Origin: Streptomyces sp. CB03234
Lineage (GTDB): Bacteria; Actinomycetota; Actinomycetes; Streptomycetales; Streptomycetaceae
Assembly: GCF_001905885.1 (NCBI RefSeq)
Contig: NZ_LIYH01000001.1
Location: 1,056,169 to 1,120,168 of the forward strand
DNA length: 64,000 bases
Direction of reading: 5' to 3'
Under the pieces are notes generated by a model. That model ran no database searches, was not told the DNA's origin, and saw only the letters and a program-made list of their open reading frames with translations. Made by a program: the position numbers and the translations under genes. Positions 56,384 through 64,000 of this stretch are shown here, in pieces (position 1 is the first letter of the stretch; every line of letters starts with the position of its first letter).

Positions 56384-58228
56384 ATGGTGGCGAAGAAGAC
56401 CGCCGTGAAGAAGACGGCGTCCACAAGATCCACCGCCACGGGCGCGGCGGCCAAGGACACGACGGGGAAGAAGAGCACGGCTTCGGCGGGGAGCGGCGCG
56501 GGGGGCGGCGCGGGCGCCGGCCGGAAGGCCACGGCCCGCAAGACGGTGACCGCCGAACGGGCGCGTGGCGGTACCGCCGCGGCGAAGAAGGCGGACCGGT
56601 CCGCGAAACGGGCCGAGACGGCGGAGGCGGCGGAGGCGGCCGAGGCTGCGGGCCCGGCCTCGCCGAAGCGCAAGGCCGCCGCCGCGTCGCCCGGCCGCGC
56701 CGCCTCGGAGCGGGCGGGCCCGGCGGCCAAGAAGACCGCCACCAGGGCAGCGGCCGCCGACAAGGGCGCCGGCGCGGCCGCCAAGGACGCGGCCGGTGCG
56801 GACGTCCCCGTCGGCGGGGTGGCGGGCAGGAAAGCCGCCGCCAAGAAGGCTGGTGGCGCAGAGCCGACCGCCGGGCAGGCGGCCGCCGAGGGCGCCTCCA
56901 CAACGAAGACGGCAGGCAAGAAGGCGCCACCGAGGAAGGCCGCCGTCAAGGAGGGTGCCACCAAGGAGGGTGCCGCCAAGGAGGGTGCTGCCAGGGAGGG
57001 CGGTGCCCGGAAGGGTGCCGCCGTAGAGGGCGGTGCCGGGGAGGGTGGTGCCAGGAAGGGCGGCGCTGGGGAAGGGGGTGCCAGGAAGGCTGCAACCAAG
57101 GAGGGCGATGCCAGGAGGGGCGCCACCAAGGAGGGTGCGACCAAGGAGGCCGGTGCCCGGAAGGGTGCGGCCAAGGCAGGTGCGGCCAAGGCGGCCGGTG
57201 CCGGGAAGGGTGCGGCCAGGGAAGGTGGCGCCAAGGAGGGTGGGGCAAAGAAGGGCGGTGCGGCAGAGGCGGTCGGCAGGGGAACGGCCGCCGGCGGGCA
57301 CGTGTCCGCCAAGGAAGCCGCGGGCAAGAAGGCACCCGCGAGGAAGGCGGCCACCAAGGAGACCGGTGGTGCGGCGGCGCCCCCCAAGGGGACCACGGAT
57401 AAGAAGGCGGCAGCCAAGAAGGCGGCGGGCGGGAAGGCTGCTGCCGGGGCGGGTGGCGACGAGGCGGCGGCCAAGAAGGTGGCTGCCAAGAAGGCCGCTG
57501 CCGGCGTCGAGGGGACGTCCGCCAGGAAGGCGGTTCGTAAGCAGGCGGCTGACGAGGACGGGGGCCGCGGGAAGGCCGGCGTCACGGCGGGGACGGCGGG
57601 CACGGCCGCGCCCGCCAGGAAGAGGGCCACCGCCACGGCGGCCGGCGGGGCGGGGAAGAAGCGCGTGGCCGGGAAGGCCGCGAAACAGGCCGCAGCCGCG
57701 GCCGAGGGGGCGGCCGAGGCCGCGGAACAGACAGGAGCCAGGACAGTGGCAGCGAAGAAGACCGCGGATGTGACCACGGCGCCGGCCGCCTCGGCCGTAC
57801 CCCCCGCCCGGGGCGTCGCAGAGACGGCTCCGGAGGAACTCGCCGTACGGCCCGGGGAAGAGCCCTGGAGTCCCGAGGAGGTCGCGGAGGCGCGGGCAGG
57901 GCTGGAGAGCGAGGTGGCGCGCCTCCAGGCGGAGATCGCCGCCTCGGAGGAGGCGCTGTCCGGGCTGATGCGCGACTCCGGTGACGGCGCCGGGCACGAC
58001 GAGGCCGACACCGGCACCAAGAACATCACGCGCGAGCACGAGATGGCGCTCGCCGCCAACGCCCGCGCCACCCTGGAACAGACGCAGCACGCCCTGCAAC
58101 GGCTCGACGCGGGGACGTACGGCCTGTGCGAGATGTGCGGCAAGCCCATCGGCAAGGCGCGCATGCAGGCGTTCCCCCGGGCCACGCTGTGCGTGGAGGA
58201 CAAGCAGAAGCAGGAACGGCGAGGCTGA
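56384..58228 (+). CDS. DksA/TraR-like zinc-finger protein with long Lys/Ala/Gly-rich N-terminal region
   Basis: A 614-residue protein. The last about 130 residues form a coiled coil (EEVAEARAGLESEVARLQAEIAASEEALSGL) and a DksA/TraR finger (CEMCGKPIGKARMQAFPRATLCVED). Three Cys are present, while the fourth position of the usual C4 finger is Asp. The first about 480 residues are low-complexity AAKK, KEGA and ARKGA units like a histone H1 tail, expected to bind DNA or RNA non-specifically. The ATG follows GAAGGGG about 9 bp upstream. It is divergent from ileS, with 570 bp between. Confidence 0.85.
   Translation: MVAKKTAVKKTASTRSTATGAAAKDTTGKKSTASAGSGAGGGAGAGRKATARKTVTAERARGGTAAAKKADRSAKRAETAEAAEAAEAAGPASPKRKAAAASPGRAASERAGPAAKKTATRAAAADKGAGAAAKDAAGADVPVGGVAGRKAAAKKAGGAEPTAGQAAAEGASTTKTAGKKAPPRKAAVKEGATKEGAAKEGAAREGGARKGAAVEGGAGEGGARKGGAGEGGARKAATKEGDARRGATKEGATKEAGARKGAAKAGAAKAAGAGKGAAREGGAKEGGAKKGGAAEAVGRGTAAGGHVSAKEAAGKKAPARKAATKETGGAAAPPKGTTDKKAAAKKAAGGKAAAGAGGDEAAAKKVAAKKAAAGVEGTSARKAVRKQAADEDGGRGKAGVTAGTAGTAAPARKRATATAAGGAGKKRVAGKAAKQAAAAAEGAAEAAEQTGARTVAAKKTADVTTAPAASAVPPARGVAETAPEELAVRPGEEPWSPEEVAEARAGLESEVARLQAEIAASEEALSGLMRDSGDGAGHDEADTGTKNITREHEMALAANARATLEQTQHALQRLDAGTYGLCEMCGKPIGKARMQAFPRATLCVEDKQKQERRG
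56946..57260 (+). repeat. Degenerate 15-30 bp coding repeats (KEGA/RKGA units)
   Basis: Imperfect tandem copies of AAGGAGGGTGCC(A/G)CC-type units encode runs such as KEGATKEGAAKEGAAREGG and ARKGAA. Net positive and negative units alternate. Copy number is likely to vary between strains and is a risk point for assembly. Confidence 0.8.
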
Positions 58229-58286
58229 ACCCGTACGTGTGTGCCGTACCCTCGTGCACAGTAGGCACCTAGGTTGAGGGACTCAC

Positions 58287-58847
58287 GTGGCAGAGGCGGA
58301 GCGCATCATCGGTACGCCGGATGTTGACGACGAGGCTGCGGCGCCCGCCGAGCAGCCCAAGGGCAAGCGCCGCATCGCCGCGCTGCTCGCCGTGGCCCTG
58401 GTGGCCTACCTGCTGGATCTCGGCAGCAAGATGCTCGTGGTGGCCAAGCTGGAGCACCACGAGCCGATCCAGGTCATCGGTGACCTGCTGAGGTTCGTGG
58501 CGGTCCGCAACCCGGGCGCCGCCTTCGGGATCGGCGAGGCCTTCACCGCGATCTTCACGCTGATCGCGGCGACGGTGATCGTCGTGATCGTCCGGCTGGC
58601 GCGCAAGCTCTACAGCCTGCCCTGGGCGATCGCGCTGGGCCTGCTGCTCGGTGGCGCGCTCGGCAACCTCACGGACCGGATCTTCCGCTCGCCCGGCGTC
58701 TTCGAGGGCGCGGTCGTCGACTTCATCGCGCCGGCGCACTTCGCGGTGTTCAACCTGGCGGACTCGGCGATCGTGTGTGGCGGGTTCCTCATTGTGATCC
58801 TGTCGTTCAAGGGGCTGGACCCCGACGGGACCGTCCACAAGGACTGA
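58287..58847 (+). CDS. lspA: Lipoprotein signal peptidase (signal peptidase II)
   Basis: Membrane aspartyl protease that removes signal peptides from prolipoproteins, 186 residues with four helices. Conserved blocks: [32 protein letters not shown] and VFNLADSAI, the last two carrying the catalytic Asp pair. A hydrophilic N-terminal extension of about 28 residues precedes helix 1. The GTG start has TGAGGGA upstream, and rluD follows after 17 bp. Confidence 0.96.
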   Translation: MAEAERIIGTPDVDDEAAAPAEQPKGKRRIAALLAVALVAYLLDLGSKMLVVAKLEHHEPIQVIGDLLRFVAVRNPGAAFGIGEAFTAIFTLIAATVIVVIVRLARKLYSLPWAIALGLLLGGALGNLTDRIFRSPGVFEGAVVDFIAPAHFAVFNLADSAIVCGGFLIVILSFKGLDPDGTVHKD

Positions 58848-58864
58848 CAAGGCATACTCGACGG

Positions 58865-59806
58865 GTGAGCACGATTCCCGAGATCCGTACGCTGCCCGTT
58901 CCCGATGGCCTCGAAGGTGAGCGCGTCGACGCCGCCATTGCCCGTATGTTCGGGTTTTCCCGTACCAAGGCGGCCGAGCTGGCCGCTGCCGGGAAGGTGC
59001 TCGTCGACGGCGCCGCCGTCGGCAAGTCCGAGCGGGTGAGCGGTGGCGCGTGGCTCGAGGTGGAGATGCCCGGAGCCCCGATCCCCGTGCAGATCGTCGC
59101 CGAGCCCGTCGAGGGCATGGAGATCGTGCATGACGACGACGACATCGTCGTGATCGTCAAGCCGGTCGGCGTGGCCGCCCACCCGAGCCCCGGCTGGACG
59201 GGGACGACCGTGATCGGTGGCCTCGCGGCGGCCGGGTACCGGATCTCGACGTCCGGCGCGGCCGAGCGGCAGGGCATCGTGCACCGCCTCGACGTCGGTA
59301 CGTCCGGGCTCATGGTCGTGGCCAAGTCGGAGCGGGCGTACACGCTGCTCAAGGCGCAGTTCCGGGAGCGCACGGTGGACAAGCGCTACCACGCGCTCGT
59401 ACAGGGACACCCCGACCCGCTGAGCGGGACGATCGACGCGCCGATCGGACGCCACCCGAACCACGACTACAAGTGGGCCGTGACCGCCGACGGCAAGCCC
59501 TCGGTGACGCACTACGACCTGATCGAGGCGTACCGCGCGGCCTCCCTGCTCGACATCAAGCTGGAGACGGGGCGGACCCACCAGATCCGGGTCCACATGG
59601 CGGCTCATCGCCACCCCTGCGTCGGCGACCTGACCTATGGGGCCGACCCGACGATGGCGAAGCGGCTCGGCCTGACCCGGCAGTGGCTGCACGCCGTGCG
59701 CCTGGGCTTCGAGCACCCGGCGGACGGCCAGTGGGTCGAGTTCGAGAGCACCTACCCGGCCGACCTGCAGGGCGCCCTGGACACGATCGCGGCGGAGAGC
59801 GCGTGA
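58865..59806 (+). CDS. rluD: Pseudouridine synthase, RluA/RluD family
   Basis: Isomerises uridine in large-subunit rRNA. 313 residues from the GTG at 58865: an S4 RNA-binding domain ([33 protein letters not shown]) is followed by the catalytic domain with Asp143 in [18 protein letters not shown] and the [10 protein letters not shown] motif. The lspA-rluD pair is conserved in actinobacteria. Its stop overlaps the next gene by 4 bp (GTGA). Confidence 0.94.
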   Translation: MSTIPEIRTLPVPDGLEGERVDAAIARMFGFSRTKAAELAAAGKVLVDGAAVGKSERVSGGAWLEVEMPGAPIPVQIVAEPVEGMEIVHDDDDIVVIVKPVGVAAHPSPGWTGTTVIGGLAAAGYRISTSGAAERQGIVHRLDVGTSGLMVVAKSERAYTLLKAQFRERTVDKRYHALVQGHPDPLSGTIDAPIGRHPNHDYKWAVTADGKPSVTHYDLIEAYRAASLLDIKLETGRTHQIRVHMAAHRHPCVGDLTYGADPTMAKRLGLTRQWLHAVRLGFEHPADGQWVEFESTYPADLQGALDTIAAESA

Positions 59807-60270
59807 GCGAGTTCGTCGTACGGGAGGCCGTGAGCGAGGCCGACCGGGAGGCGGGTTTCGGCGTCCGCCGTGAGGTCTTCGTCGCCGAGCAGGGCGTACC
59901 GGAGGACATCGAGTACGACGCGTACGACGCGACCGCCGTCCATGTGCTGGCCGTCCGCCGCGCCGACGGGGTCGCCCTGGGGACCGGCCGGCTGCTGTAC
60001 GGGGCCGACGCGGCGGCCAAGACAGGCGGCGCCGAGGGCGTGGGCTCGCTGGGCCGGCTCGCGGTGTCCAGGGCGGCGCGAGGCCTCGGCGTCGGCGTGG
60101 CCCTGGTGCGTGCCATCGAGGACGCGGCACGCGCGCGTGGCCTGACGGTGGTGGACCTGCACGCCCAGACGCAGGCGCTCGGGTTCTACGAACGGCTCGG
60201 TTACGAGGCGTACGGCGAGGAGTTCCAGGACGCGGGGATACCGCACCTCGCGATGCGCCGGGTGCTGTGA
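59803..60270 (+). CDS. GNAT-family N-acetyltransferase
   Basis: A 155-residue acetyltransferase. The acetyl-CoA site is [20 protein letters not shown] (Q/R-x-x-G-x-G/A-like motif A) and the C-terminal block is [37 protein letters not shown], which resembles ElaA/YjcF-type members. The GTG overlaps the rluD stop, so it is translationally coupled. The acceptor substrate is unknown. Confidence 0.88.
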   Translation: MSEFVVREAVSEADREAGFGVRREVFVAEQGVPEDIEYDAYDATAVHVLAVRRADGVALGTGRLLYGADAAAKTGGAEGVGSLGRLAVSRAARGLGVGVALVRAIEDAARARGLTVVDLHAQTQALGFYERLGYEAYGEEFQDAGIPHLAMRRVL

Positions 60271-60328
60271 CGCGCGTGGCAGGGTTGAAGGCCTGATCGT
60301 CGTCGTGTGAACGGCCGGAGGGCGCACC

Positions 60329-61915
60329 GTGGACCAGCTGGCTCTGATGCTCGTGCTGTTGCTCGGGGCGGTGCTGACCGTGCCCCTTGGGGAACGGCTG
60401 GGTCTGCCCGCCCCGGTGCTGATGACGCTCGCGGGCATCGTGCTGGCGCTGCTGCCTTTCGTGCCGAACGTGGAGATCCCGCCGGAGTTCATCCTTCCGC
60501 TGGTGCTGCCGCCGCTGCTGTACGCGACGGTTCAGCGGACGTCGTGGCGGCAGTTCACGGCCAACCGGCGCCCCATCTTCCTGCTCGCGGTGGCGCTGGT
60601 GTTCGTCACCACGGCCGCCGTCGCGGCCGTGGCGAGCGCCGTCGTACCCGGCCTGCCGATCGCCGCCGCCGTCGCGCTCGGCGCGCTGGTCGCGCCCCCT
60701 GATCCGGTTGCCGCGACCGCCGTCGCGGGCTCCCTGGGGCTGCCGCGCCGGCTGGTGTCGATCCTGGAGGGGGAGGGGCTGTTCAACGACGTCACGGCGA
60801 TCGTGCTGTACCACGTGGCGATCGGCGCGGTGGTCGGCGGAACGTTCTCCTGGGCGGGCGCGGCCGGTGAACTCGTGCTGTCCGCCGTCGTCGCGATCGT
60901 GGTCGGGTTCGCGCTGGGCTGGCTCTCCAACAAGCTGATGGGGCTGCTGGGCGACGCCACGCTCCAGACCGGGCTCACGCTGCTGGTGCCCTTCGTGTCG
61001 TACGTCCTCGCCGAGGAGCTGCACGGCTCCGGCGTCCTCGCCGTCCTCGTCACCGCGCTGTTCCTCGCCGAACACGCCACGGACGCCGACGACGTGATGG
61101 GCCGGATCGCCGGCCGCACCTTCTGGGAGATCGTCGACACCCTCGTCACGGGCATCGCCTTCGGGCTCATCGGCCTGGAGCTGCAGAACGTCTTGGGCAC
61201 GGCCGACGGGCGGGAGCTGCGGATGCTGGGGTGGGGCGCGGCCATCGTCGCGTGCGTCGTCGGCGTACGGCTGCTGTGGCTGCTGCCGGCCACGTGGCTC
61301 GCCAAACGGCTCCATACGCGCCGGGACTACCACGAGGAGATCCCCATGAGCTGGCGGGAGACCGTCGTCATGTGGTGGTCGGGCATGCGGGGTGTGGCCT
61401 CGGTCGCGCTGGCGCTCGCGATCCCGTTGCGTACGGAGGACGGGGCGCCGTTCCCGGGGCGGGACGAGATCGTCTTCATCGCGTTCTGCGTCATCATGGC
61501 GACCCTCGTCCTCCAGGGCCTCACGCTGCCGTGGCTCGTGCGGAGGCTGGGCGTACGCGCCGACACGGACGCGGAGCGCGAGCTGGAGCGGAAGCTCGCC
61601 GTCCGGGCGGCCGGGGCGGCGAAGCGGCGCCTCAAGGAGATCCAGGAGGTGGAGGACCTGCCGGAGGACCTCCAGGAGCGGCTGCAGCGCGTCGCGTTCG
61701 ACGTGGGGGCGCGGATCAGTCCCGACCTGGTGGACGAGGAGCGGCGGTCGGCCTCCGCCAAGCGGGCGGAGCGGTTCAGGGCGATGCAGCGCATCCAGCG
61801 GGAACTGATGTCGGCCGCCCGCCACGAGGTCCTCTCCGCGCGGAGCGAGCCCGGCGCCGACCCGGAGGTCGTCGACCGCGTACTGCGCCACCTGGACGTC
61901 CGCAGCCTCCGCTGA
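60329..61915 (+). CDS. Na+/H+ antiporter, CPA1 (NhaP-like) family
   Basis: Membrane cation/proton antiporter of 528 residues with about twelve helices. The CPA1 ion site is seen in ALVAPPDPVAATAVAGSLGLPRRLVSILEGEGLFNDVTAIVLY, containing the Asn-Asp pair. A hydrophilic cytoplasmic tail of about 130 residues after helix 12 is rich in Arg/Glu/Leu and probably helical and regulatory. The GTG lies 58 bp after the GNAT gene. Na+ or K+ selectivity cannot be told. Confidence 0.92.
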   Translation: MDQLALMLVLLLGAVLTVPLGERLGLPAPVLMTLAGIVLALLPFVPNVEIPPEFILPLVLPPLLYATVQRTSWRQFTANRRPIFLLAVALVFVTTAAVAAVASAVVPGLPIAAAVALGALVAPPDPVAATAVAGSLGLPRRLVSILEGEGLFNDVTAIVLYHVAIGAVVGGTFSWAGAAGELVLSAVVAIVVGFALGWLSNKLMGLLGDATLQTGLTLLVPFVSYVLAEELHGSGVLAVLVTALFLAEHATDADDVMGRIAGRTFWEIVDTLVTGIAFGLIGLELQNVLGTADGRELRMLGWGAAIVACVVGVRLLWLLPATWLAKRLHTRRDYHEEIPMSWRETVVMWWSGMRGVASVALALAIPLRTEDGAPFPGRDEIVFIAFCVIMATLVLQGLTLPWLVRRLGVRADTDAERELERKLAVRAAGAAKRRLKEIQEVEDLPEDLQERLQRVAFDVGARISPDLVDEERRSASAKRAERFRAMQRIQRELMSAARHEVLSARSEPGADPEVVDRVLRHLDVRSLR

Positions 61916-62145
61916 CGCGGGCCGGTCGCGCCCGCGTGGGGCGCGCCCCCTGACGAGCGGGGCTTGCGCCCGTCGGCCGGGCCCCGCGGCCCTGACATCC
62001 GCGCGGGCCGCCTGCCGGGCACGGGCAGCCGCCCGCCGGCCCAGGGGCAACCCCGTTGCGGTCCGTCCCGAGGCCGGGCACCCGCGCTGACACCCCGGCG
62101 CCCGGAGCGTACCCGGCGGCCGCAGGCCCACCACGCCCCTCCCGG

Positions 62146-62215
62146 GCCCGGCAGGCCGGTCGGCACTGGCTGACCCCCGCGCCCGGCAGGCCGGTCGGCA
62201 CTGGCTGACGCCCGC
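62146..62215. repeat. 35-bp tandem duplication
   Basis: Two adjacent 35-bp copies (62146-62180, 62181-62215) differ at one base. Each contains GCAGGCCGGTCGGCACTGG. The array lies in the 424-bp interval 61916-62339 between convergent genes, which otherwise holds only G+C-rich sequence with short inverted repeats and no supported gene. Confidence 0.88.
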
Positions 62216-62339
62216 GCCCGGCACCCGGCGCCCGGACCCGCCCGCGGGCAGAACCCGCCCCCGGGCGGAGCCCGACCCCGCCTCCGCTTCCGCCCCGCCC
62301 GTCAGGGTGCCGCTGTGTGCCGCTCCGGGCGGCGTTTCG

Positions 62340-63554
62340 TCAGCCGCGGCCTGTGCGGGGGGCGTCCTTGGCCGGGGGCTCGCCGTCGAGGGCGTAGGCG
62401 TCCTTGGCCGGGGCGTCGCCGTCAGGGACGTAGCGGTCCGCGTTGTTGCTGAGGACCTCCGACGCGCGCGGCGGGCGGGTGGCCGCCTTGCCGCGCTCCG
62501 GCCACTGGCCGTCCGGGGGCAGGGACGCCGGGGACGTGGCGATGCGCGGCAGCGCGTACGGGTGCTTCTCGCACAGCCAGGCGACCATCTGCTCCCGTAC
62601 GACGCACCGCACTGTCCAGACGTCGTCCGCGTCCTTCGCGGTGACGACCGCGCGCACCTGGATGGTGCTCGGCGTGGTGTCCGTGACGGCCAGTGACCAG
62701 TCGCGGCCGTCCCAGGCCGGGCACTTCGCGAGGATCTCCTTGAGCTTCTCGCGCATCAGGCTCACCGGCGCCGAGTGGTCCAGGTGGAAGAAGACCGTGC
62801 CGGTCATCTGGGCGCCGCCGCGCGACCAGTTCTCGAACGGCTTGCTGGTGAAGTACGACACCGGCATCGTGATCCGGCGCTCGTCCCACGTCCGTACGGC
62901 CAGGAACGTCAGCGTGACCTCCTCCACCACGCCCCACTCGCCGTCCACCACGACCGTGTCGCCGATCCGCACCATGTCGCCGAAGGCGATCTGGAACCCG
63001 GCGAAGAGGTTCCCGAGCGTGGACTGGGCGGCGACACCGGCGACGATGCCGATGATGCCCGCCGACGCCAGCATCGACGTACCGATCGTCCGGAAGTCCG
63101 GGAACGTCAGCAGCATCGCGGCGACCGCCACCACGACGACCACCGCCGTGACGATCCGCATGATCAGCGTCACCTGGGTACGGACCCGGCGCACCCGCGC
63201 CGCGTCGCGGGTGGACGAGGCGTAGCGGGCGTAACTGGACTCCACTATGGCCGCGGCGATCCGCACCACCAGCCAGGCGCTCGCCCCGATCAGTACCAGC
63301 GACAGCACCTGGCCTATCCCGGCCTCGTGCTCCACGATGAGCCGCCAGCGCGTCTGGGCGTACGAGCCGCGCAGCAGCGCGGTGAGCAGGACGACCTGGA
63401 GGGGCAGCCGGCAGCGGCGCAGCAGCCCCCACAGCGGGGTCTCGTGGTGCCGGGCATCGGCTCGGCGCAGCGTGACGTCGACGAGGTAGCCGACCATCAG
63501 CGTGAGCACCACCGAGCCACCGACGACGGTCAACGGGCGCAGTGCGTTCTCCAT
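62340..63554 (-). CDS. MscS-family mechanosensitive ion channel
   Basis: A 404-residue membrane channel. Four or five helices lead to the pore-lining and beta-domain signature MLASAGIIGIVAGVAAQSTLGNLFAGFQIAFGDMVRIGDTVVVDGEWGVVEEV, the core MscS motif. A cytoplasmic domain follows, and a hydrophilic tail with repeated PAKDAYALDGEPPAKDA units ends the protein. The ATG at 63554 begins MENALRPLTVV. A divergent gene starts 30 bp away. Confidence 0.92.
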   Translation of the reverse strand: MENALRPLTVVGGSVVLTLMVGYLVDVTLRRADARHHETPLWGLLRRCRLPLQVVLLTALLRGSYAQTRWRLIVEHEAGIGQVLSLVLIGASAWLVVRIAAAIVESSYARYASSTRDAARVRRVRTQVTLIMRIVTAVVVVVAVAAMLLTFPDFRTIGTSMLASAGIIGIVAGVAAQSTLGNLFAGFQIAFGDMVRIGDTVVVDGEWGVVEEVTLTFLAVRTWDERRITMPVSYFTSKPFENWSRGGAQMTGTVFFHLDHSAPVSLMREKLKEILAKCPAWDGRDWSLAVTDTTPSTIQVRAVVTAKDADDVWTVRCVVREQMVAWLCEKHPYALPRIATSPASLPPDGQWPERGKAATRPPRASEVLSNNADRYVPDGDAPAKDAYALDGEPPAKDAPRTGRG

Positions 63555-63584
63555 GGCTCCGCATCCAACTGGCAGGATGGCCGG

Positions 63585-64000
63585 ATGGACATCATGCTCT
63601 TCCACTCGGCCTACGGTCCGCGCCCGGCCGTGTACGCCGCAGCCGACCGGCTGCGTGCCGCCGGGCACCACGTGCACGTGCCCGACCTGTACGACGGTCA
63701 AACGGCCGGCACCATCGAGGAGGGCATGGCGATCAAGGACCGGATCGGCAAGGAGGAGCTGCTCAAGCGGGCCGTCATGGCCGCCGCCCCGTACTCGGAG
63801 CGAGGGCTCGTGTACGCGGGGTTCTCGATGGGCGCGTCCATCGCGCAGACCATGGCGCTCGGTGACGAGAAGGCGCGGGGGCTGCTGCTGTTGCACGGTA
63901 CGTCGGACATCGCGCCGAACGCGTCGGTGGACGAGCTTCCCGTACAGCTGCATGTCGCCGACCCCGATCCGTTCGAGCCGCACGACTGGCTGAACGCCTG
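63585..64000 (+). CDS. Dienelactone hydrolase-like protein (partial, cut by window end)
   Basis: The first 138 residues of an alpha/beta hydrolase, MDIMLFHSAYGPRPAVYAAADRLRAAGHHVHVPDLYDG and onward, match the dienelactone hydrolase family. The nucleophile elbow is YAGFSMGAS, with Ser where classical dienelactone hydrolases have Cys, so esterase-type activity is as likely as lactone hydrolysis. Asp in LHVADPDPFEP is in the expected triad region; the His would lie beyond the window. The start is 30 bp from the divergent mscS start. Confidence 0.82.
   Translation, partial: MDIMLFHSAYGPRPAVYAAADRLRAAGHHVHVPDLYDGQTAGTIEEGMAIKDRIGKEELLKRAVMAAAPYSERGLVYAGFSMGASIAQTMALGDEKARGLLLLHGTSDIAPNASVDELPVQLHVADPDPFEPHDWLNA

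Noticed and set aside
58610..62224. About 1200-codon open frame on the minus strand
   Set aside because: It runs antisense through lspA, rluD, the GNAT gene and the antiporter, all of which have clear family motifs and coupled starts. It has no recognisable domain.

Overview
This 64 kb window is chromosomal DNA of a Streptomyces (or very close relative). The evidence is very high G+C with G/C-biased third codon positions, frequent GTG starts, tightly coupled genes, and an order that matches the actinobacterial division and cell-wall (dcw) region: rsmH-ftsL-ftsI-murE-murF-mraY-murD-ftsW-murG-ftsQ-ftsZ-pgeF-yggS-sepF-yggT-divIVA, followed by ileS on the other strand and lspA-rluD. No tRNA, rRNA, insertion sequence, prophage or CRISPR array was seen, so this is core genome.

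Layout. 0-4 kb: a PlsC-type acyltransferase, a NarL-type two-component pair and a 6-phosphofructokinase with unusual nucleotide-site residues. 4-7.6 kb: entry and exit of aromatic synthesis, namely a fused anthranilate synthase behind a leader peptide with three Trp codons and an attenuator hairpin, divergent from class II DAHP synthase. 7.6-13 kb: bfd behind an iron box, convergent bfr, a molybdopterin-type oxidoreductase, a His-rich DUF4396 membrane protein behind a CsoR-like copper operator, endonuclease IV and a PASTA Ser/Thr kinase. 13-19.2 kb: thiamine genes (thiO-thiS-thiG behind a TPP riboswitch; thiE apart), an Rv2175c-type DNA-binding protein and metF. 19-28 kb: a Tyr-rich-tailed membrane protein, a CrtI-like oxidase, a G-rich non-coding interval, an ABC-like/YhgE-Pip/TetR operon with a palindromic operator, a HEPN protein, a methyltransferase and a DUF3040 protein. 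28-34 kb: the MoxR-DUF58-transglutaminase operon and a beta-carbonic anhydrase.

34-52 kb is the dcw cluster, a long same-strand run with many 4-bp ATGA/GTGA overlaps. murC and mraZ are missing from their usual places. Two short reading frames with good start signals sit in its control regions: a 26-codon frame coupled to rsmH, and a 24-codon frame with a TTA codon and overlapping stem-loops just before ftsZ. The cluster closes with a strong intrinsic terminator after divIVA.

52-64 kb: an interspersed-repeat-like hairpin element, ileS under an ultrashort T-box, a very Lys/Ala/Gly-rich DksA/TraR-like protein, lspA, rluD, a GNAT protein, a CPA1 antiporter, an MscS channel and the start of a dienelactone-hydrolase-like gene cut by the window edge.

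The points most worth following up are the TTA-containing leader frame and hairpins before ftsZ, the CsoR-site/His-rich DUF4396 pair, the G-quadruplex/terminator interval near 21.7 kb, the degenerate ABC ATPase, the N-terminal extension of FtsW and the repeat-expanded DksA-like protein.
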